Below, piece after piece: positions 42,694 to 52,453 of a DNA stretch of 64,000 nt. Under the pieces are notes generated by a model. The model worked only from the letters and a program-made list of their open reading frames with translations, searched no databases and was not told where the DNA came from. A program made the translations under genes and the position numbers. The DNA is taken from contig JAWKLZ010000001.1 in the NCBI GenBank assembly GCA_041392475.1, forward strand, positions 1-64,000, written 5' to 3'. Source of the stretch: Chitinophagales bacterium (GTDB taxonomy: Bacteria > Bacteroidota > Bacteroidia > Chitinophagales > UBA2359). Position 1 is the first letter of the stretch. Each line of letters opens with the position of its first letter.

Positions 42694-44795
42694 ATGACAT
42701 CAACAAATACCAAATTTAGAACCTGTCCTCTGTGTGAAGCCATGTGTGGTTTAGAAATAACGCTTGAAGGGCAGCAAGTCACCACTATAAAAGGAGACAA
42801 AAAAGATCCTTTCAGTCGAGGACACATCTGCCCCAAAGCAGTAGCATTGAAGGATATACACGAAGACCCTAACCGATTGAAGTATCCCGTCCGAAAAACA
42901 GAGGAAGGTTGGAAGCAGATTTCTTGGGAAGAAGCGTTTGACGAAGTCGTGAGTAAATTTCAGGCAATTCAAGCCAAATATGGTGACAATGCAGTGGCTA
43001 CCTACAATGGAAATCCTACTGTGCACAACTACGGAAGTATGCTCTTTTCGCCCAATTTTATTCGTGCATTGAAGACCAAAAACCGTTTTTCCGCAACTTC
43101 GGTTGACCAACTGCCTCATCATTTAGCAGGTATGACCATGTTTGGTCACCCAATGATGATGCCTGTACCAGACATTGATCATACTGATTTTTGGTTGATT
43201 ATGGGTGCAAACCCCATTGCCTCCAATGGCAGCATAATGACTGCGCCAGACGTAGCCAATCGCCTGAAAGCTATTCAAGAAAGAGGAGGTAAAATAGTGG
43301 TAATTGACCCCAGATATACAGAAACTGCTTCAAAAGCCGACCAACATATTTTTATCAAACCTGCTACGGATGTTTGGTTACTTTTGGGCTTGATTCGAGG
43401 GGTGTTGGTGCGTGATTGGGTAGATTTGAAGCACTTGAAGAACAGTATAGATGCAGCCGAAATAGAACAATTGAAACTTCTGGTTTCTCCTTTTCACATT
43501 GGGATGGTTGCTCAAAGAACAGGCATTGAAGAAGAAACAATTCGTCAATTGATGAAAGAATTTGCAGAGGCACCTTCGGCAGTATGTTATGGAAGAATGG
43601 GGGTCTCTACGGTCAAATTTGGAGGTTTGAGTCAATGGCTTATCAATGTCTTGAATATTTTGACAGGAAATTTTGATACCAAGGGAGGAGCCATGTTTGC
43701 GAGTCCTGCCTTTGAAGTGATTCGCCCAAATCAAAAGGCAGAGATGAAATTTGACCGATGGAAAAGTCGGGTGAGGGGTTTGCCCGAACATTTGGGAGAA
43801 ATGCCATCGGCTACTTTGGCTGAGGAAATTTTGACAGAAGGAGAAGGGCAAATCAGAGGAATGTTCACCTGCTGTGGCAATCCTGTGCTGTCCACACCCA
43901 ATGGAACTCAATTGGACAAAGCCTTTCGCCAGCTTGATTTTATGGTGTCAATGGATATTTACATCAACGAAACTACCCGACACGCTGACATCATTTTGCC
44001 GCCTGCAACAGGCTTAGAAGTAGGGCATTACGATGTCACCTTTCACTATTTGGCAGTGCGAAACACCGCCAAATTCTCACAGCCTGTTTTGGAGAAAGCG
44101 GAAGGGACTAAGTACGATTGGGAAATTTTTTCGGAATTGACCAAACGACTTCTCGGAATGTCTGCTTCTCAAAAAATGCCCTTATTGACTCCAGAAATGA
44201 TCATTGGTGCAGGTTTAAAAAGTGGTCCTTATGATTTGACACTTCAGGATTTGAAGGACAATCCACACGGAGTTGATTTGGGTTCTCTTCAAAGCGGACT
44301 GCCGAATAGATTATTGACAGAAAACAAAAAAATCAAATTGATTCCTGATATTTTTGCCAAAGATTTGGAGAGATTGCTGCAACAAATGCCTGTCAGGATG
44401 ATAAACGTCAATTGTTGCTTATTGGACGGCGACATTTGAGGAGTAACAATTCTTGGATGCACAACAGCGAAAGGTTGGTGAAGGGTAAAAATCGTTGTAC
44501 TTTGATGATACACCCAAAGGATGCTCAAAAGCGAGGATTGAGACATGGAGAACAAGCGGTTGTATTGACAAGGGTAGGCTCAGTAAGGATTCCTGTAGAA
44601 ATCACGGATAAAATCATGAAAGGCGTAGTAAGTATTCCGCATGGGTGGGGTCACAATAGGAAAGATACTAAACTCCCGATAGCTGAGGCTCACGCAGGTG
44701 TTAGTATGAATGACATAACAGACGAGTTGTTGGTAGATGAACTGACGGGAAACGCAGTGGTGAACGGTGTTTCTGTGGTGGTGATTGCGGGGTGA
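42694..44795 (+). pseudogene. Molybdopterin oxidoreductase (DMSO reductase family), single frameshift
   Basis: The first frame (42694-44439, 581 aa) has an N-terminal 4Fe-4S site, CPLCEAMCG...GHICPKA, and the molybdopterin domains (IMGANPIASNG, VVIDPRYTET, ILPPATGLEVGHYD). Homology then continues in another frame from about 44394 to 44795: QDDKRQLLLIGRRHLRSNN, then CTLMIHPKDA and SIPHGWGH, the C-terminal Molydop_binding domain. One base is missing in the codon at 44392-44394. No homopolymer is present there, so a simple sequencing slip is less likely but not excluded. Restored length would be about 700 residues, normal for formate-dehydrogenase/nitrate-reductase-like members. Substrate unknown. 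Confidence 0.82.
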
Positions 44796-44892
44796 GAAAT
44801 TTTGTATTATGCTACAAAAATGTAAGATCGATTGAACAATCTATTGAGGTTTGCGTTCTGCTCTACATATTTTAACCTAAAAATGTAGTGAT

Positions 44893-45252
44893 ATGTCCAC
44901 AATTAAAGAAAATGTCGAACAATTGAATAACATGATTCTTGAAGGCAAAATATTGGATGCCTTTGATAGATTTTATGCAGATAATGTTGTGATGGAGGAC
45001 AATGATACGGGGGCTCGTGTAGGCAAAAAAGCGTGCCGTCAATTTGAAGAAGATTTTGTAAACAACCTTACCGCATTTCGAGGTGCAGAGGTGAAGAGTG
45101 TTTTGATAAGTGAAGAAGCAGGCATTGCAGCTATTGAATGGAACTTTGATTACACCCACAAAGAATGGGGGGATCGCAATTATACACAGGTTGCGGTTCA
45201 GCGTTGGCAAGATGGTAAAATTGTAAACGAGCAATTTTTATACAACAGCTAA
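44893..45252 (+). CDS. SnoaL/NTF2-like protein
   Basis: A 119-residue protein. Helical start IKENVEQLNNMILEGKILDAFDRFYADNVVMEDN, then GKKACRQFEEDFV and antiparallel strands AAIEWNFDYTH and VAVQRWQDGKIVNEQFLY. This is the SnoaL-like polyketide-cyclase/NTF2 cone fold. It could be a small hydrolase or binding protein; specificity is unknown. It follows the frameshifted Mo enzyme by 97 bp on the same strand. Confidence 0.78.
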   Translation: MSTIKENVEQLNNMILEGKILDAFDRFYADNVVMEDNDTGARVGKKACRQFEEDFVNNLTAFRGAEVKSVLISEEAGIAAIEWNFDYTHKEWGDRNYTQVAVQRWQDGKIVNEQFLYNS

Positions 45253-45336
45253 AGTACATTCAACCAATCAATTGTTAGTGAAGAATTCGAACTTCATTAG
45301 TACTCGATGTTAATATTTTAGATTGCATAAAATAAG

Positions 45337-45377
45337 AAGGATTTGTTGGTTTTTAGATTCCAACAAATCCTTTTTTT
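45337..45377. terminator. Rho-independent terminator
   Basis: A 13-bp perfect stem, AAGGATTTGTTGG (45337-45349) with CCAACAAATCCTT (45360-45372), is followed by T on the plus strand. It separates the NTF2-like gene from the convergent Lrp gene. Confidence 0.85.
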
Positions 45378-45443
45378 ATTTAGTGCCTCCTGATACGTTT
45401 CAAAAATATTTTTTTAGTCCTCCATACGGTTTATATTGTAAGG

Positions 45444-45917
45444 TTATTCAGATTCCAACAACAAAGGCACATTCCGCACAAAAGCTGTTTCAAAACAAAT
45501 CGTTGAGTTCGTTCCTTCTACTCCTTCAATTGTCAAAATTCGCTCGTAAATAATATCTCTCAAATGCCGATTGTTTCGTGCATAAATCTTCACTAATAGT
45601 GCATACCTACCCGAAATATTGACACATTCCACAATTTCAGGGATTTTTTGAAGTTCAGCCTCTACCACACGATGTAGCTTAGAGTTGGTAAGCATGATTT
45701 GGGTATAAGCCGATGATTGATAACCCAATGTGACTGGTTTGAGTCTAAAAATAGCATTTTGAAGAATGCCCGCTTCCTTTAATTTTTTCACCCTTTGGTG
45801 AATCAGAGTATTCGAAACCTTCAATTTTTTGGCGAGTTGTGCAAAAGGAATTCGTGCATCCAATGTCAATTCTTTCATAATTAAAAGGTCAATTGGGTCA
45901 AATTGATTTTGGTTCAT
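45444..45917 (-). CDS. Lrp/AsnC family transcriptional regulator
   Basis: A 157-residue regulator, the usual length. The N-terminal helix-turn-helix reads DPIDLLIMKELTLDARIPFAQLAKKLKVSNTLIHQRVKKLKEAG. The C-terminal RAM ligand-binding domain includes IPEIVECVNISGRYALLVKIYARN. The ATG at 45917 fits the family better than 45950. Amino-acid-responsive control of a transporter is the usual role, and the divergent MarC-type membrane gene 136 bp away is a candidate target. Confidence 0.88.
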   Translation of the reverse strand: MNQNQFDPIDLLIMKELTLDARIPFAQLAKKLKVSNTLIHQRVKKLKEAGILQNAIFRLKPVTLGYQSSAYTQIMLTNSKLHRVVEAELQKIPEIVECVNISGRYALLVKIYARNNRHLRDIIYERILTIEGVEGTNSTICFETAFVRNVPLLLESE

Positions 45918-46020
45918 TTTATTTGATTTTGTTGATAGTGAAATTGACACAAAAATAAGTGCAAAATAGCAATATTGACGCTATATTATGCAATATAAAG
46001 TAAATTATATTGAAATGATG

Positions 46021-46028
46021 TATCTTTG
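46021..46028 (+). promoter_or_regulatory. -7 box TATCTTTG upstream of marC
   Basis: It matches the consensus, is followed by GC as is common, and ends 25 nt before the ATG at 46054. It lies inside a longer in-frame reading from 45988, which argues that the protein starts at 46054. Confidence 0.5.
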
Positions 46029-46053
46029 CAGCGAATTTAAAAACAATAATACA

Positions 46054-46614
46054 ATGAATTTAACAGCAATTATATCAGTTAGTCTGATTTTATTTTCGGT
46101 CATTGACATCATCGGCTCATTGCCCGTTATCATCAATATGAAAAAAGAAGGCATACATATTAACCCGTCTATAGCAACAGGTTCAGCGGCCATTATTATG
46201 ATGACCTTTTTGTTTTTCGGAACAGCTATTTTGAGTTTATTTGGTATCGAAATATCCTCTTTTGCTCTTGCAGGTTCGCTTATTATCTTTTTCATTGGCT
46301 TGGAAATGATTTTGGGTATTCGCATATTCCGAGATCATCATGAAGACGGAGGTTCAGGCAGCATTGTACCGATTGCCTTCCCAATATTGGCAGGAGCAGG
46401 AACACTAACAACTATTGTATCTTTGAAGGTCGAATATACAACCGCTACTATTATTACAGGAATTGTTATCAACTTGATTGTCATGTTTTTCATCCTTCAA
46501 TCAACCGATTGGTTGTCTCGTAAAATGTCTCCACAAGTATCCTCTACTTTGCGTAAAGTATTTGGTATTTTAATTATTGCAATTGCAATTCAGATGTTCA
46601 AACAGTATATTTAG
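46054..46614 (+). CDS. MarC family inner-membrane protein
   Basis: A 186-residue protein with about six membrane helices, including FSVIDIIGSLPVIINM and the family's PIAFPILAGAGTLTTIVSL motif. MarC proteins are integral membrane proteins of unclear transport function. The start follows the -7 box. It is divergent from the Lrp gene, which may regulate it. Confidence 0.88.
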   Translation: MNLTAIISVSLILFSVIDIIGSLPVIINMKKEGIHINPSIATGSAAIIMMTFLFFGTAILSLFGIEISSFALAGSLIIFFIGLEMILGIRIFRDHHEDGGSGSIVPIAFPILAGAGTLTTIVSLKVEYTTATIITGIVINLIVMFFILQSTDWLSRKMSPQVSSTLRKVFGILIIAIAIQMFKQYI

Positions 46615-46657
46615 TATCTTAGCGCAATTTCTGAGCTAAGAACCGACAAACATCTAA

Positions 46658-48625
46658 GTGAAAAACGTATATACATTCTTCTGCCATTTCTTACAGCTAT
46701 TTTTTGTTTATTGCCTGTTGAATGTGCCTTTGCTTCAAGCGCAAAATGCCATTGATAGTTTGAAGAACCAAGTAAACGAATTGCATGGTAAAGAAAAATT
46801 ACTTGCGATGAATGAACTAACTGTAGTTTACTTGGCTCAGTACAATACAAAATATGCATTTACTTATGCAAAACGGGCTGAATTACTTGCTGAAAACATC
46901 ATCACAAAAAGCAACAGCCTCATTACTGCAAAGGATTATTATTTGAAGCCACTGGCTTATATTCGTTTAGGACAGGTATATGAGATGGATGGGAAGTATT
47001 TGGAAAGTAAAATGTCTTTTGAAAAGGCAGTGGCAAGCGCAGAGGAATTGGGCGTTCCAAATTTGGCAAAGGAAGCAGGTGAATACCTCCAACAAATTGA
47101 TGAAAAGGTGAATAACTATACACCTGCCAAAAAACGAGGTATAGATAAACTGCTGAAAGGTATTTCTTCAAAAGCCAGTGAAACCTCCTCTGACTTAGCA
47201 GTAAGTGCTGCCATTAAGTTGGGTAATGTTCGAGAAAACAATGGCAATTATGCCAAAGCCATCCAGCATTATAGAGAAGCAATAGATCTATTGAGAGACA
47301 AAGGTGATTCGCAAAAAATTGCAGAACTGCAAGAGCGGATTGCGGATTTGTTGGTGAAAGAAGGGAATCCAACGGATGCAACCAGTGTTTTGATGCGTAT
47401 CAAACAGCAGAAAGAGCAGGCGAATGATGTGGATGAAGCAAACCGCATTCAACAGAAAATCACAGATATCAACAGTCAGAAAACGCCTTCACCTAAAATA
47501 AAAGTCGAAAAGAAATTGCCGAATCAAATACCTGAGATGCTGACAAAAATGGATGAGGCAATTGCGAAAACTGAAGCAGAAGCAACTGACCTCAGAATCA
47601 TTGCAGAAAGAGCAGAGAATACCCAAGATTTTGAAAAATCGCTTGCTTATTTCAAAAAATACGCTGAAAAAGAGAAAAAACTCATTGAAGAAAGGAAAAT
47701 ACAAGAGTTGGCTCTTCTCGAAAAGGCCAATGAAATAAACAATCAAGAAAGAGAAATCACCCTTTTGAAGCAGACGGAAGCACTTAATCAATTTCAAATT
47801 AAACAAAATGAAATGGAATTGAAGAAGCAGCGACGTTTTCAACAAAGTTTAGGTGTTGGGGTGTTTTTGTTGGTAAGTATTGTATTGATGCTTTACCTAC
47901 TTTATCGCAACAAAAAACGAGATCATCTAAAAATTAGTGCTGCTTATCAGGATTTGGAAGTTGCTCAATCTCAATTGAAATCAGCCGAACAACGCATAAA
48001 AAGTTTGTTGAGCCAACAAGTTTCTAAAGCGGTTGCTCATGAATTGATGGCTGCTGAGGGAGAACAGAAAGTGGAAAGGCGATTTGTGTGTGTCTTATTT
48101 TTGGATATTCGTGATTTTACTCCATTTGTCGAAAAGCTTAAACCCGAAGAAATTATCAACTATCAAAACGATGTGTTTGGATTTATGATGGATGCCATCA
48201 CGAAACGCAAAGGAATTGTGAATCAAATCATGGGAGATGGTTTTATGGCGACTTTTGGTGCAACCGTTTCTGCGGGCAACGATTGTATGGAGGCTTATCT
48301 TGCGGCGAGGGAAATCATGGAAATGGTAAACGAAAAAAGTGCAAGGGGTGAAATTCCGCCTACAAAAATTGGGATTGGACTTCATGCAGGTTATGTGGTG
48401 ACTGGAAATGTTGGTTCGAAAAACCGCAAGCAGTTTTCGGTAACAGGTAGTGCGGTCATCATTGCTGCTCGATTGGAACAGTTGAACAAAGAATATGGCA
48501 GTACAATGGTGCTTTCTAAGGATGTTTACAAACATCTGCCAGATGATCTTAGAACTCCCGTCAAATTTGAGGCGGTAATGGTAAAAGGAATGAGTAAACC
48601 TATCGAAATAGCGACATTTTGTTAA
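46658..48625 (+). CDS. TPR-class III adenylate/guanylate cyclase, membrane-bound
   Basis: A 655-residue protein. A signal peptide ends PLLQAQ, periplasmic TPR repeats (~50-260) and a coiled coil (~290-395) follow, then one membrane helix (VGVFLLVSIVLMLYLLY). The cytosolic cyclase domain (~465-655) has metal-binding Asp in LFLDIRDFTPF and IMGDGFMATFG, and SVTGSAVIIAARLEQ. The start is GTG at 46658, preceding the signal peptide. It should convert an external or periplasmic cue into a cyclic nucleotide signal. The gene starts 43 bp after marC and may be co-transcribed. Confidence 0.88.
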   Translation: MKNVYTFFCHFLQLFFVYCLLNVPLLQAQNAIDSLKNQVNELHGKEKLLAMNELTVVYLAQYNTKYAFTYAKRAELLAENIITKSNSLITAKDYYLKPLAYIRLGQVYEMDGKYLESKMSFEKAVASAEELGVPNLAKEAGEYLQQIDEKVNNYTPAKKRGIDKLLKGISSKASETSSDLAVSAAIKLGNVRENNGNYAKAIQHYREAIDLLRDKGDSQKIAELQERIADLLVKEGNPTDATSVLMRIKQQKEQANDVDEANRIQQKITDINSQKTPSPKIKVEKKLPNQIPEMLTKMDEAIAKTEAEATDLRIIAERAENTQDFEKSLAYFKKYAEKEKKLIEERKIQELALLEKANEINNQEREITLLKQTEALNQFQIKQNEMELKKQRRFQQSLGVGVFLLVSIVLMLYLLYRNKKRDHLKISAAYQDLEVAQSQLKSAEQRIKSLLSQQVSKAVAHELMAAEGEQKVERRFVCVLFLDIRDFTPFVEKLKPEEIINYQNDVFGFMMDAITKRKGIVNQIMGDGFMATFGATVSAGNDCMEAYLAAREIMEMVNEKSARGEIPPTKIGIGLHAGYVVTGNVGSKNRKQFSVTGSAVIIAARLEQLNKEYGSTMVLSKDVYKHLPDDLRTPVKFEAVMVKGMSKPIEIATFC

Positions 48626-48710
48626 TGAATTGCAGAATTTTCTTTAACCTGTATGAAAATTTTTGTGAACTTTGCAGGATAAATTTATTCCAAAAATTAA
48701 TACTAATCTC

Positions 48711-48932
48711 ATGCAAAAGAAAGAATTGACTATACAAATTGAAGGAATGTCTTGTGGACACTGTATGAATACGGTTCATCAAAAAATTAGCAGTATTGTA
48801 GGTGTATCACACACTGATGTGAGTTTGAAAGATAAAAATGCCAAGGTCGAATACGATGCGGATATGACTTCAAGGGAAGATATTGTAGAAGCCGTGATGG
48901 AAACACCTTTTCAAGTAGTCGGAATTTCTTAG
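48711..48932 (+). CDS. Heavy-metal-associated (HMA) domain protein, CopZ-like
   Basis: A 73-residue protein that is just one HMA domain: ELTIQIEGMSCGHCMNTVHQKI with the CxxC copper site, then VSHTDVSLKDKNAKVEYD. Such proteins carry Cu(I) to P-type ATPases; no ATPase gene is nearby. The ATG at 48711 is preferred to a TTG at 48672. Confidence 0.85.
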   Translation: MQKKELTIQIEGMSCGHCMNTVHQKISSIVGVSHTDVSLKDKNAKVEYDADMTSREDIVEAVMETPFQVVGIS

Positions 48933-48996
48933 GCAAGTAACAAATGCGTCTTATCTCAATTCCAGCTTTTACTTTTCCCTTTCTCCTCATTTCTCC

Positions 48997-49004
48997 CTAC
49001 CTTT
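48997..49004 (+). promoter_or_regulatory. -7 box TACCTTTG
   Basis: A strong match to TAnnTTTG, followed by C, 50 nt upstream of the ABC-F start. No clear -33 element was seen. Confidence 0.5.
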
Positions 49005-49054
49005 GCCCTCGTTATAAGAGAGTTCAAATCATAATCCGCAATTAAAATAATAAA

Positions 49055-50689
49055 ATGCTTACAGTCAGTGAATTGGGTTTGCAGTACGGCAAACGAATAT
49101 TGTTTGATGAAGTAAATTTGAAATTTACCCGTGGCAACTGTTATGGGGTAATTGGAGCAAATGGAGCAGGAAAATCTACTTTTTTGAAGATACTTTCAGG
49201 AGAGATTAGTCCAAATCGTGGCAACGTTTCTTTAGAGCCTAACAACCGTATGGCAGTATTGTCGCAAAATCACTTTGAGTTTGAGGAATACGATGTACTG
49301 ACTACTGTGATTATGGGGCATAAGGAAATGTACGACATCATGGTGGAAAAAGATGCCATTTACATGAATCCCGATGCTACTGAAGCAGATGGTATGCACG
49401 CCGCTACCCTTGAAAACCAGTATGGTGAAATGGGGGGGTGGACTGCCGAAAGTGATGCTGCCGAATTGTTGAGTATATTGGGTATTAAAGAGGATTTGCA
49501 CTACAAATTGATGAAAGATTTAACTGGATCTGAAAAGGTGAAAGTCTTATTGGCGCAGGCTTTATTTGGAGATCCCGATTTGTTGTTATTGGATGAGCCT
49601 ACCAATGATTTGGATGCAGAAACAGTGACTTGGCTAGCAGATTTTTTGGCAGATTTCAAAAATACAGTGATTGTGGTATCGCATGACCGTTATTTCTTGG
49701 ATATGGTTTGTACACATGTTGTAGATATTGATTATCAGAAAATCAGAATTTATACTGGCAACTATACTTTCTGGTATGAAACCAGTCAGATGATGGCGCG
49801 TCAATTGGCAAACAAAAACAAAAAGACAGAAGCAAAACGCCAAGAGTTGATAGAATTTATCCAACGATTCAGTGCCAACGCTTCTAAATCTCGACAGGCT
49901 ACGAGCCGTAAAAAGGCTTTGGAAAAACTCAACATTGACGATATACAGCCATCTAGCCGTAAGTACCCATTTATTCACTTCAAACCTGAACGTAAGCCAG
50001 GTGGACAAATTTTGAAGGTTGAAAATTTGAGTGTCAAAAATTCAGAAGGGAAATGGTTGTTCAGAGATGTGAATTTCCAAATGAATGATGGAGATAAAAT
50101 TGCACTTCTCAGTCGTGAGCCAGGTGCTGTCAATGCATTCTTTGAAGTATTGTCAGGTAAGATAAAACCTGAAACAGGAACGATTGAATATGGACAGACG
50201 ATTACCGTTGAATATCTTCCCAACGACAACGAAGAGTTTTTTACAGACGAACACGATTTGGACTTGATGAATTGGTTGAGTCAGTTTTCAGAAGAGAAAG
50301 ACGAGCAGTTTATTAGAGGATTTTTGGGCAGGATGTTGTTCTCAGGAGAAGAAGTCTATAAAAAATCCAGTGTATTGTCGGGTGGTGAAAAGGTGCGTTG
50401 TATGATGGCGAAAATCATGCTCAACTATCCCAACTTCTTATTGCTGGATGAACCAACCAATCACTTGGATTTGGAATCCATCACCGTACTCAACAAGGCT
50501 GTCAGCGAGTTTGAAGGCAATATCATCTTCACTTCTCATGACCACCAATTGATGCAAACAGGCGCAAATCGTGTATTGGAAATTTCTCCAAACGGAATGA
50601 TTGACAGTTTGTTAGAGTTTGATGATTACCTAAGATCTGAGCGTATCAAGGAGCAACGAGTTGCCTTGTATGAAGGAGCAACGGTGTAA
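49055..50689 (+). CDS. ABC-F family ATPase (YbiT-like)
   Basis: A 544-residue protein with two ABC domains and no membrane part. Domain 1 has Walker A GANGAGKST, signature LTGSEKVKV and Walker B LLLLDEPTNDLD. An ABC-F linker with KKTEAKRQELIEFIQRF follows. Domain 2 has signature LSGGEKVRC and LLLDEPTNHLD, but its Walker A is degenerate (SREPGAVNA). ABC-F proteins act on ribosomes in translation control or antibiotic protection. Confidence 0.9.
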   Translation: MLTVSELGLQYGKRILFDEVNLKFTRGNCYGVIGANGAGKSTFLKILSGEISPNRGNVSLEPNNRMAVLSQNHFEFEEYDVLTTVIMGHKEMYDIMVEKDAIYMNPDATEADGMHAATLENQYGEMGGWTAESDAAELLSILGIKEDLHYKLMKDLTGSEKVKVLLAQALFGDPDLLLLDEPTNDLDAETVTWLADFLADFKNTVIVVSHDRYFLDMVCTHVVDIDYQKIRIYTGNYTFWYETSQMMARQLANKNKKTEAKRQELIEFIQRFSANASKSRQATSRKKALEKLNIDDIQPSSRKYPFIHFKPERKPGGQILKVENLSVKNSEGKWLFRDVNFQMNDGDKIALLSREPGAVNAFFEVLSGKIKPETGTIEYGQTITVEYLPNDNEEFFTDEHDLDLMNWLSQFSEEKDEQFIRGFLGRMLFSGEEVYKKSSVLSGGEKVRCMMAKIMLNYPNFLLLDEPTNHLDLESITVLNKAVSEFEGNIIFTSHDHQLMQTGANRVLEISPNGMIDSLLEFDDYLRSERIKEQRVALYEGATV

Positions 50690-50702
50690 TAAAATAAATA
50701 GC

Positions 50703-50734
50703 AAAATTCATCCCGAGCACTCGGGATGAATTTT
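50703..50734. terminator. Hairpin terminator between convergent genes
   Basis: A 14-bp perfect stem, AAAATTCATCCCGA (50703-50716) and TCGGGATGAATTTT (50721-50734), has a GCAC loop. Four T/A pairs at the base give short U-runs in both directions. Confidence 0.8.
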
Positions 50735-50748
50735 GAATTTGAGCTTTT

Positions 50749-51267
50749 CTAACTTGTTCCTTTCTGCAAAAACTCCCCACATCTCCTACATACCCTGACC
50801 GTTGTATTGAGGTTTGGATTGTATTGCCAATCCCCCCAATCGTGGGAAAGACGAGTTTTTTGGGTGTTTTCGCCACAAGTTCCACATATTTCGACCTGTT
50901 GACAATTAGCCGCCGTTGTGTAATTCCATTGCAGTTTTCGGTGGACTTTCCGACCTATTTTTTCGGTATTACAGCGTTCACAACACTGTATTTGCACACA
51001 AGAACTATCGTTTTGATATTGCTCCTTGCCCCATGTATGTTCCAATTTGTGTTCCTGCTCACCACATCGGTTGCAGTTTCGGGTTTGGTCACAAGTATCT
51101 GCACTATCATACATCCATTCTAGCCAAGTATGTTCGAGGCGCGTGCTATCTTGTCCACATCTTTCGCAAATACGGGTCTGATGGCAGTCTCCAACTGCAT
51201 CATAGGTCCATTCACCTAGGTGAAATCCGAGTTTACATTTAGCTTTGTTGAAAAGATTTTTAAACAT
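50749..51267 (-). CDS. CxxC zinc-ribbon repeat protein of unknown function
   Basis: A 172-residue protein made of five similar units of about 30 residues, each with H-x-W...W-x-Y, then C-x-Q-x-R/x-C-x-x-C-G (CHQTRICERCG, CDQTRNCNRCG, CVQIQCCERC, CQQVEICGTCG, and a last VRVCRRCG). Each unit probably binds one zinc. No signal peptide; N-terminus basic (FKNLFNKAKCK). Unknown function; nucleic-acid or protein binding are possible. Confidence 0.7.
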   Translation of the reverse strand: MFKNLFNKAKCKLGFHLGEWTYDAVGDCHQTRICERCGQDSTRLEHTWLEWMYDSADTCDQTRNCNRCGEQEHKLEHTWGKEQYQNDSSCVQIQCCERCNTEKIGRKVHRKLQWNYTTAANCQQVEICGTCGENTQKTRLSHDWGDWQYNPNLNTTVRVCRRCGEFLQKGTS

Positions 51268-51556
51268 TTTTATAGGATTTTAGAGAAAAAAATAGGATAA
51301 ATATAATAAAAAATTAGCTATTCTGATACAGTTTTGTTTTTTTTGTAGTTGGGTTTGAATTAAAACCCTAAAATTAACCCACTATTGTAATGTAAATACT
51401 AAATTGCTTCCTGAGTATCACTTAAAAATTAAGTTTCCGATTTCAAAATTGAAGTGTGATGACCTCCAATGTGTTGTTTGAACTTGAATTAAATTTGTTT
51501 TTTGAGCTTTACTAATCTTCATGTTTTTCTTTCGCCATTAAAAAAACCATACAAAA

Positions 51557-52354
51557 TTGAAAAATACTCCTCTTTATACAGCCATGATTATCATTGTAGT
51601 ATTATTAATATTTGCCAATATTATTGTATATTTCAACGATAGCGCAACTACCATAAATACAGAACAAAATGATTCTGTCTATACGGATGAAGCGAAAGAA
51701 TCTACAAAGCAACCTGTCGTACCACCAGTTACCGATACGGAAAAAGCAAAAACCATTGTAGCCAAATTTATCGCTGCCGACTTGGTGAATGTCCATAAAT
51801 TAGATCCAAGTATCAAAGCAGATTTGCGCTATGGTACTGCCCACAATTTTATGGAAAAAGACTTGTATGGTGGGCTGAATCAGTGTTATTTGCAGGGGGA
51901 AGTAGCCAGAATGTTGTCCAAAGCACAGGAATTTTTGAAGGAAAAGCAGCCTCGATTGAGTTTGCTGGTTTTGGATTGTGCTCGTCCATGGAGTGTACAA
52001 AAGGAAATGTGGGAAGTGGTGAAAGGAACTGAACAAGAATATTATGTAGCTTCACCCTATGGCGTTGGGTCTATCCACAATTACGGTGCTTCGGTAGATG
52101 TAACCATTGTGGAAGAAGATGGGAAAGAATTGGATATGGGAACACCTTACGATTTTTTTGGTGAAAAGGCACAGCCTCGTTACCACCAAAAGTTTTTGGA
52201 TAGTGGCGAATTGACCTTGGAGCAAGTCACGAATCGAGAACGTTTGCGAGAAGTAATGCGAAAAGCGGGCTTCATCCCCATAGATCGAGAATGGTGGCAT
52301 TTTGATGCTTTTAACAAAGATTTGGTTTTTCAGAAGTACAAACGAGTAGAGTAG
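51557..52354 (+). CDS. D-alanyl-D-alanine dipeptidase (VanX/DdpX family), membrane-anchored
   Basis: A 265-residue protein with an N-terminal membrane anchor (AMIIIVVLLIFANIIVYF) and an extracytoplasmic VanX domain. Zinc ligands H174 and D181 lie in SIHNYGASVD, H248 in EWWHF, and catalytic E245 is present; RPWSVQ supplies the substrate Arg region. The family cleaves D-Ala-D-Ala, here probably for cell-wall turnover rather than vancomycin resistance since no vanHA genes are seen. The start is TTG at 51557 (or ATG at 51584). The 289 bp upstream (51268-51556) show no ORF. Confidence 0.87.
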   Translation: MKNTPLYTAMIIIVVLLIFANIIVYFNDSATTINTEQNDSVYTDEAKESTKQPVVPPVTDTEKAKTIVAKFIAADLVNVHKLDPSIKADLRYGTAHNFMEKDLYGGLNQCYLQGEVARMLSKAQEFLKEKQPRLSLLVLDCARPWSVQKEMWEVVKGTEQEYYVASPYGVGSIHNYGASVDVTIVEEDGKELDMGTPYDFFGEKAQPRYHQKFLDSGELTLEQVTNRERLREVMRKAGFIPIDREWWHFDAFNKDLVFQKYKRVE

Positions 52355-52361
52355 GAGGGGC

Positions 52362-52439
52362 AAGATTTTTGAAGTTTTCTTTTAAGAAAAAACTGATTTT
52401 CAACTATTTCATATCTTCAAGAACAAACTTCAAAATCTT
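52362..52439. repeat. Dispersed ~78-bp element with terminal inverted repeats, copy B
   Basis: AAGATTTTTGAAGTTT at the left end is inverted at the right end (52425-52439) with one base difference. The internal order GAAGTTTTCTTTT, CTGATTTTCA, TTTCAT, CTTCAA matches copy A at 1594-1673. It lies between convergent genes and could fold into one long hairpin. Confidence 0.55.
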
Positions 52440-52453
52440 ATCTTAGATGAACC

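Noticed and set aside
45988..46053. N-terminal extension of MarC
   Set aside because: It covers the -7 promoter box and lacks family similarity.
51557..52354. Vancomycin-resistance gene cluster
   Set aside because: Only the VanX-type dipeptidase is present; no ligase, dehydrogenase or two-component genes are adjacent.
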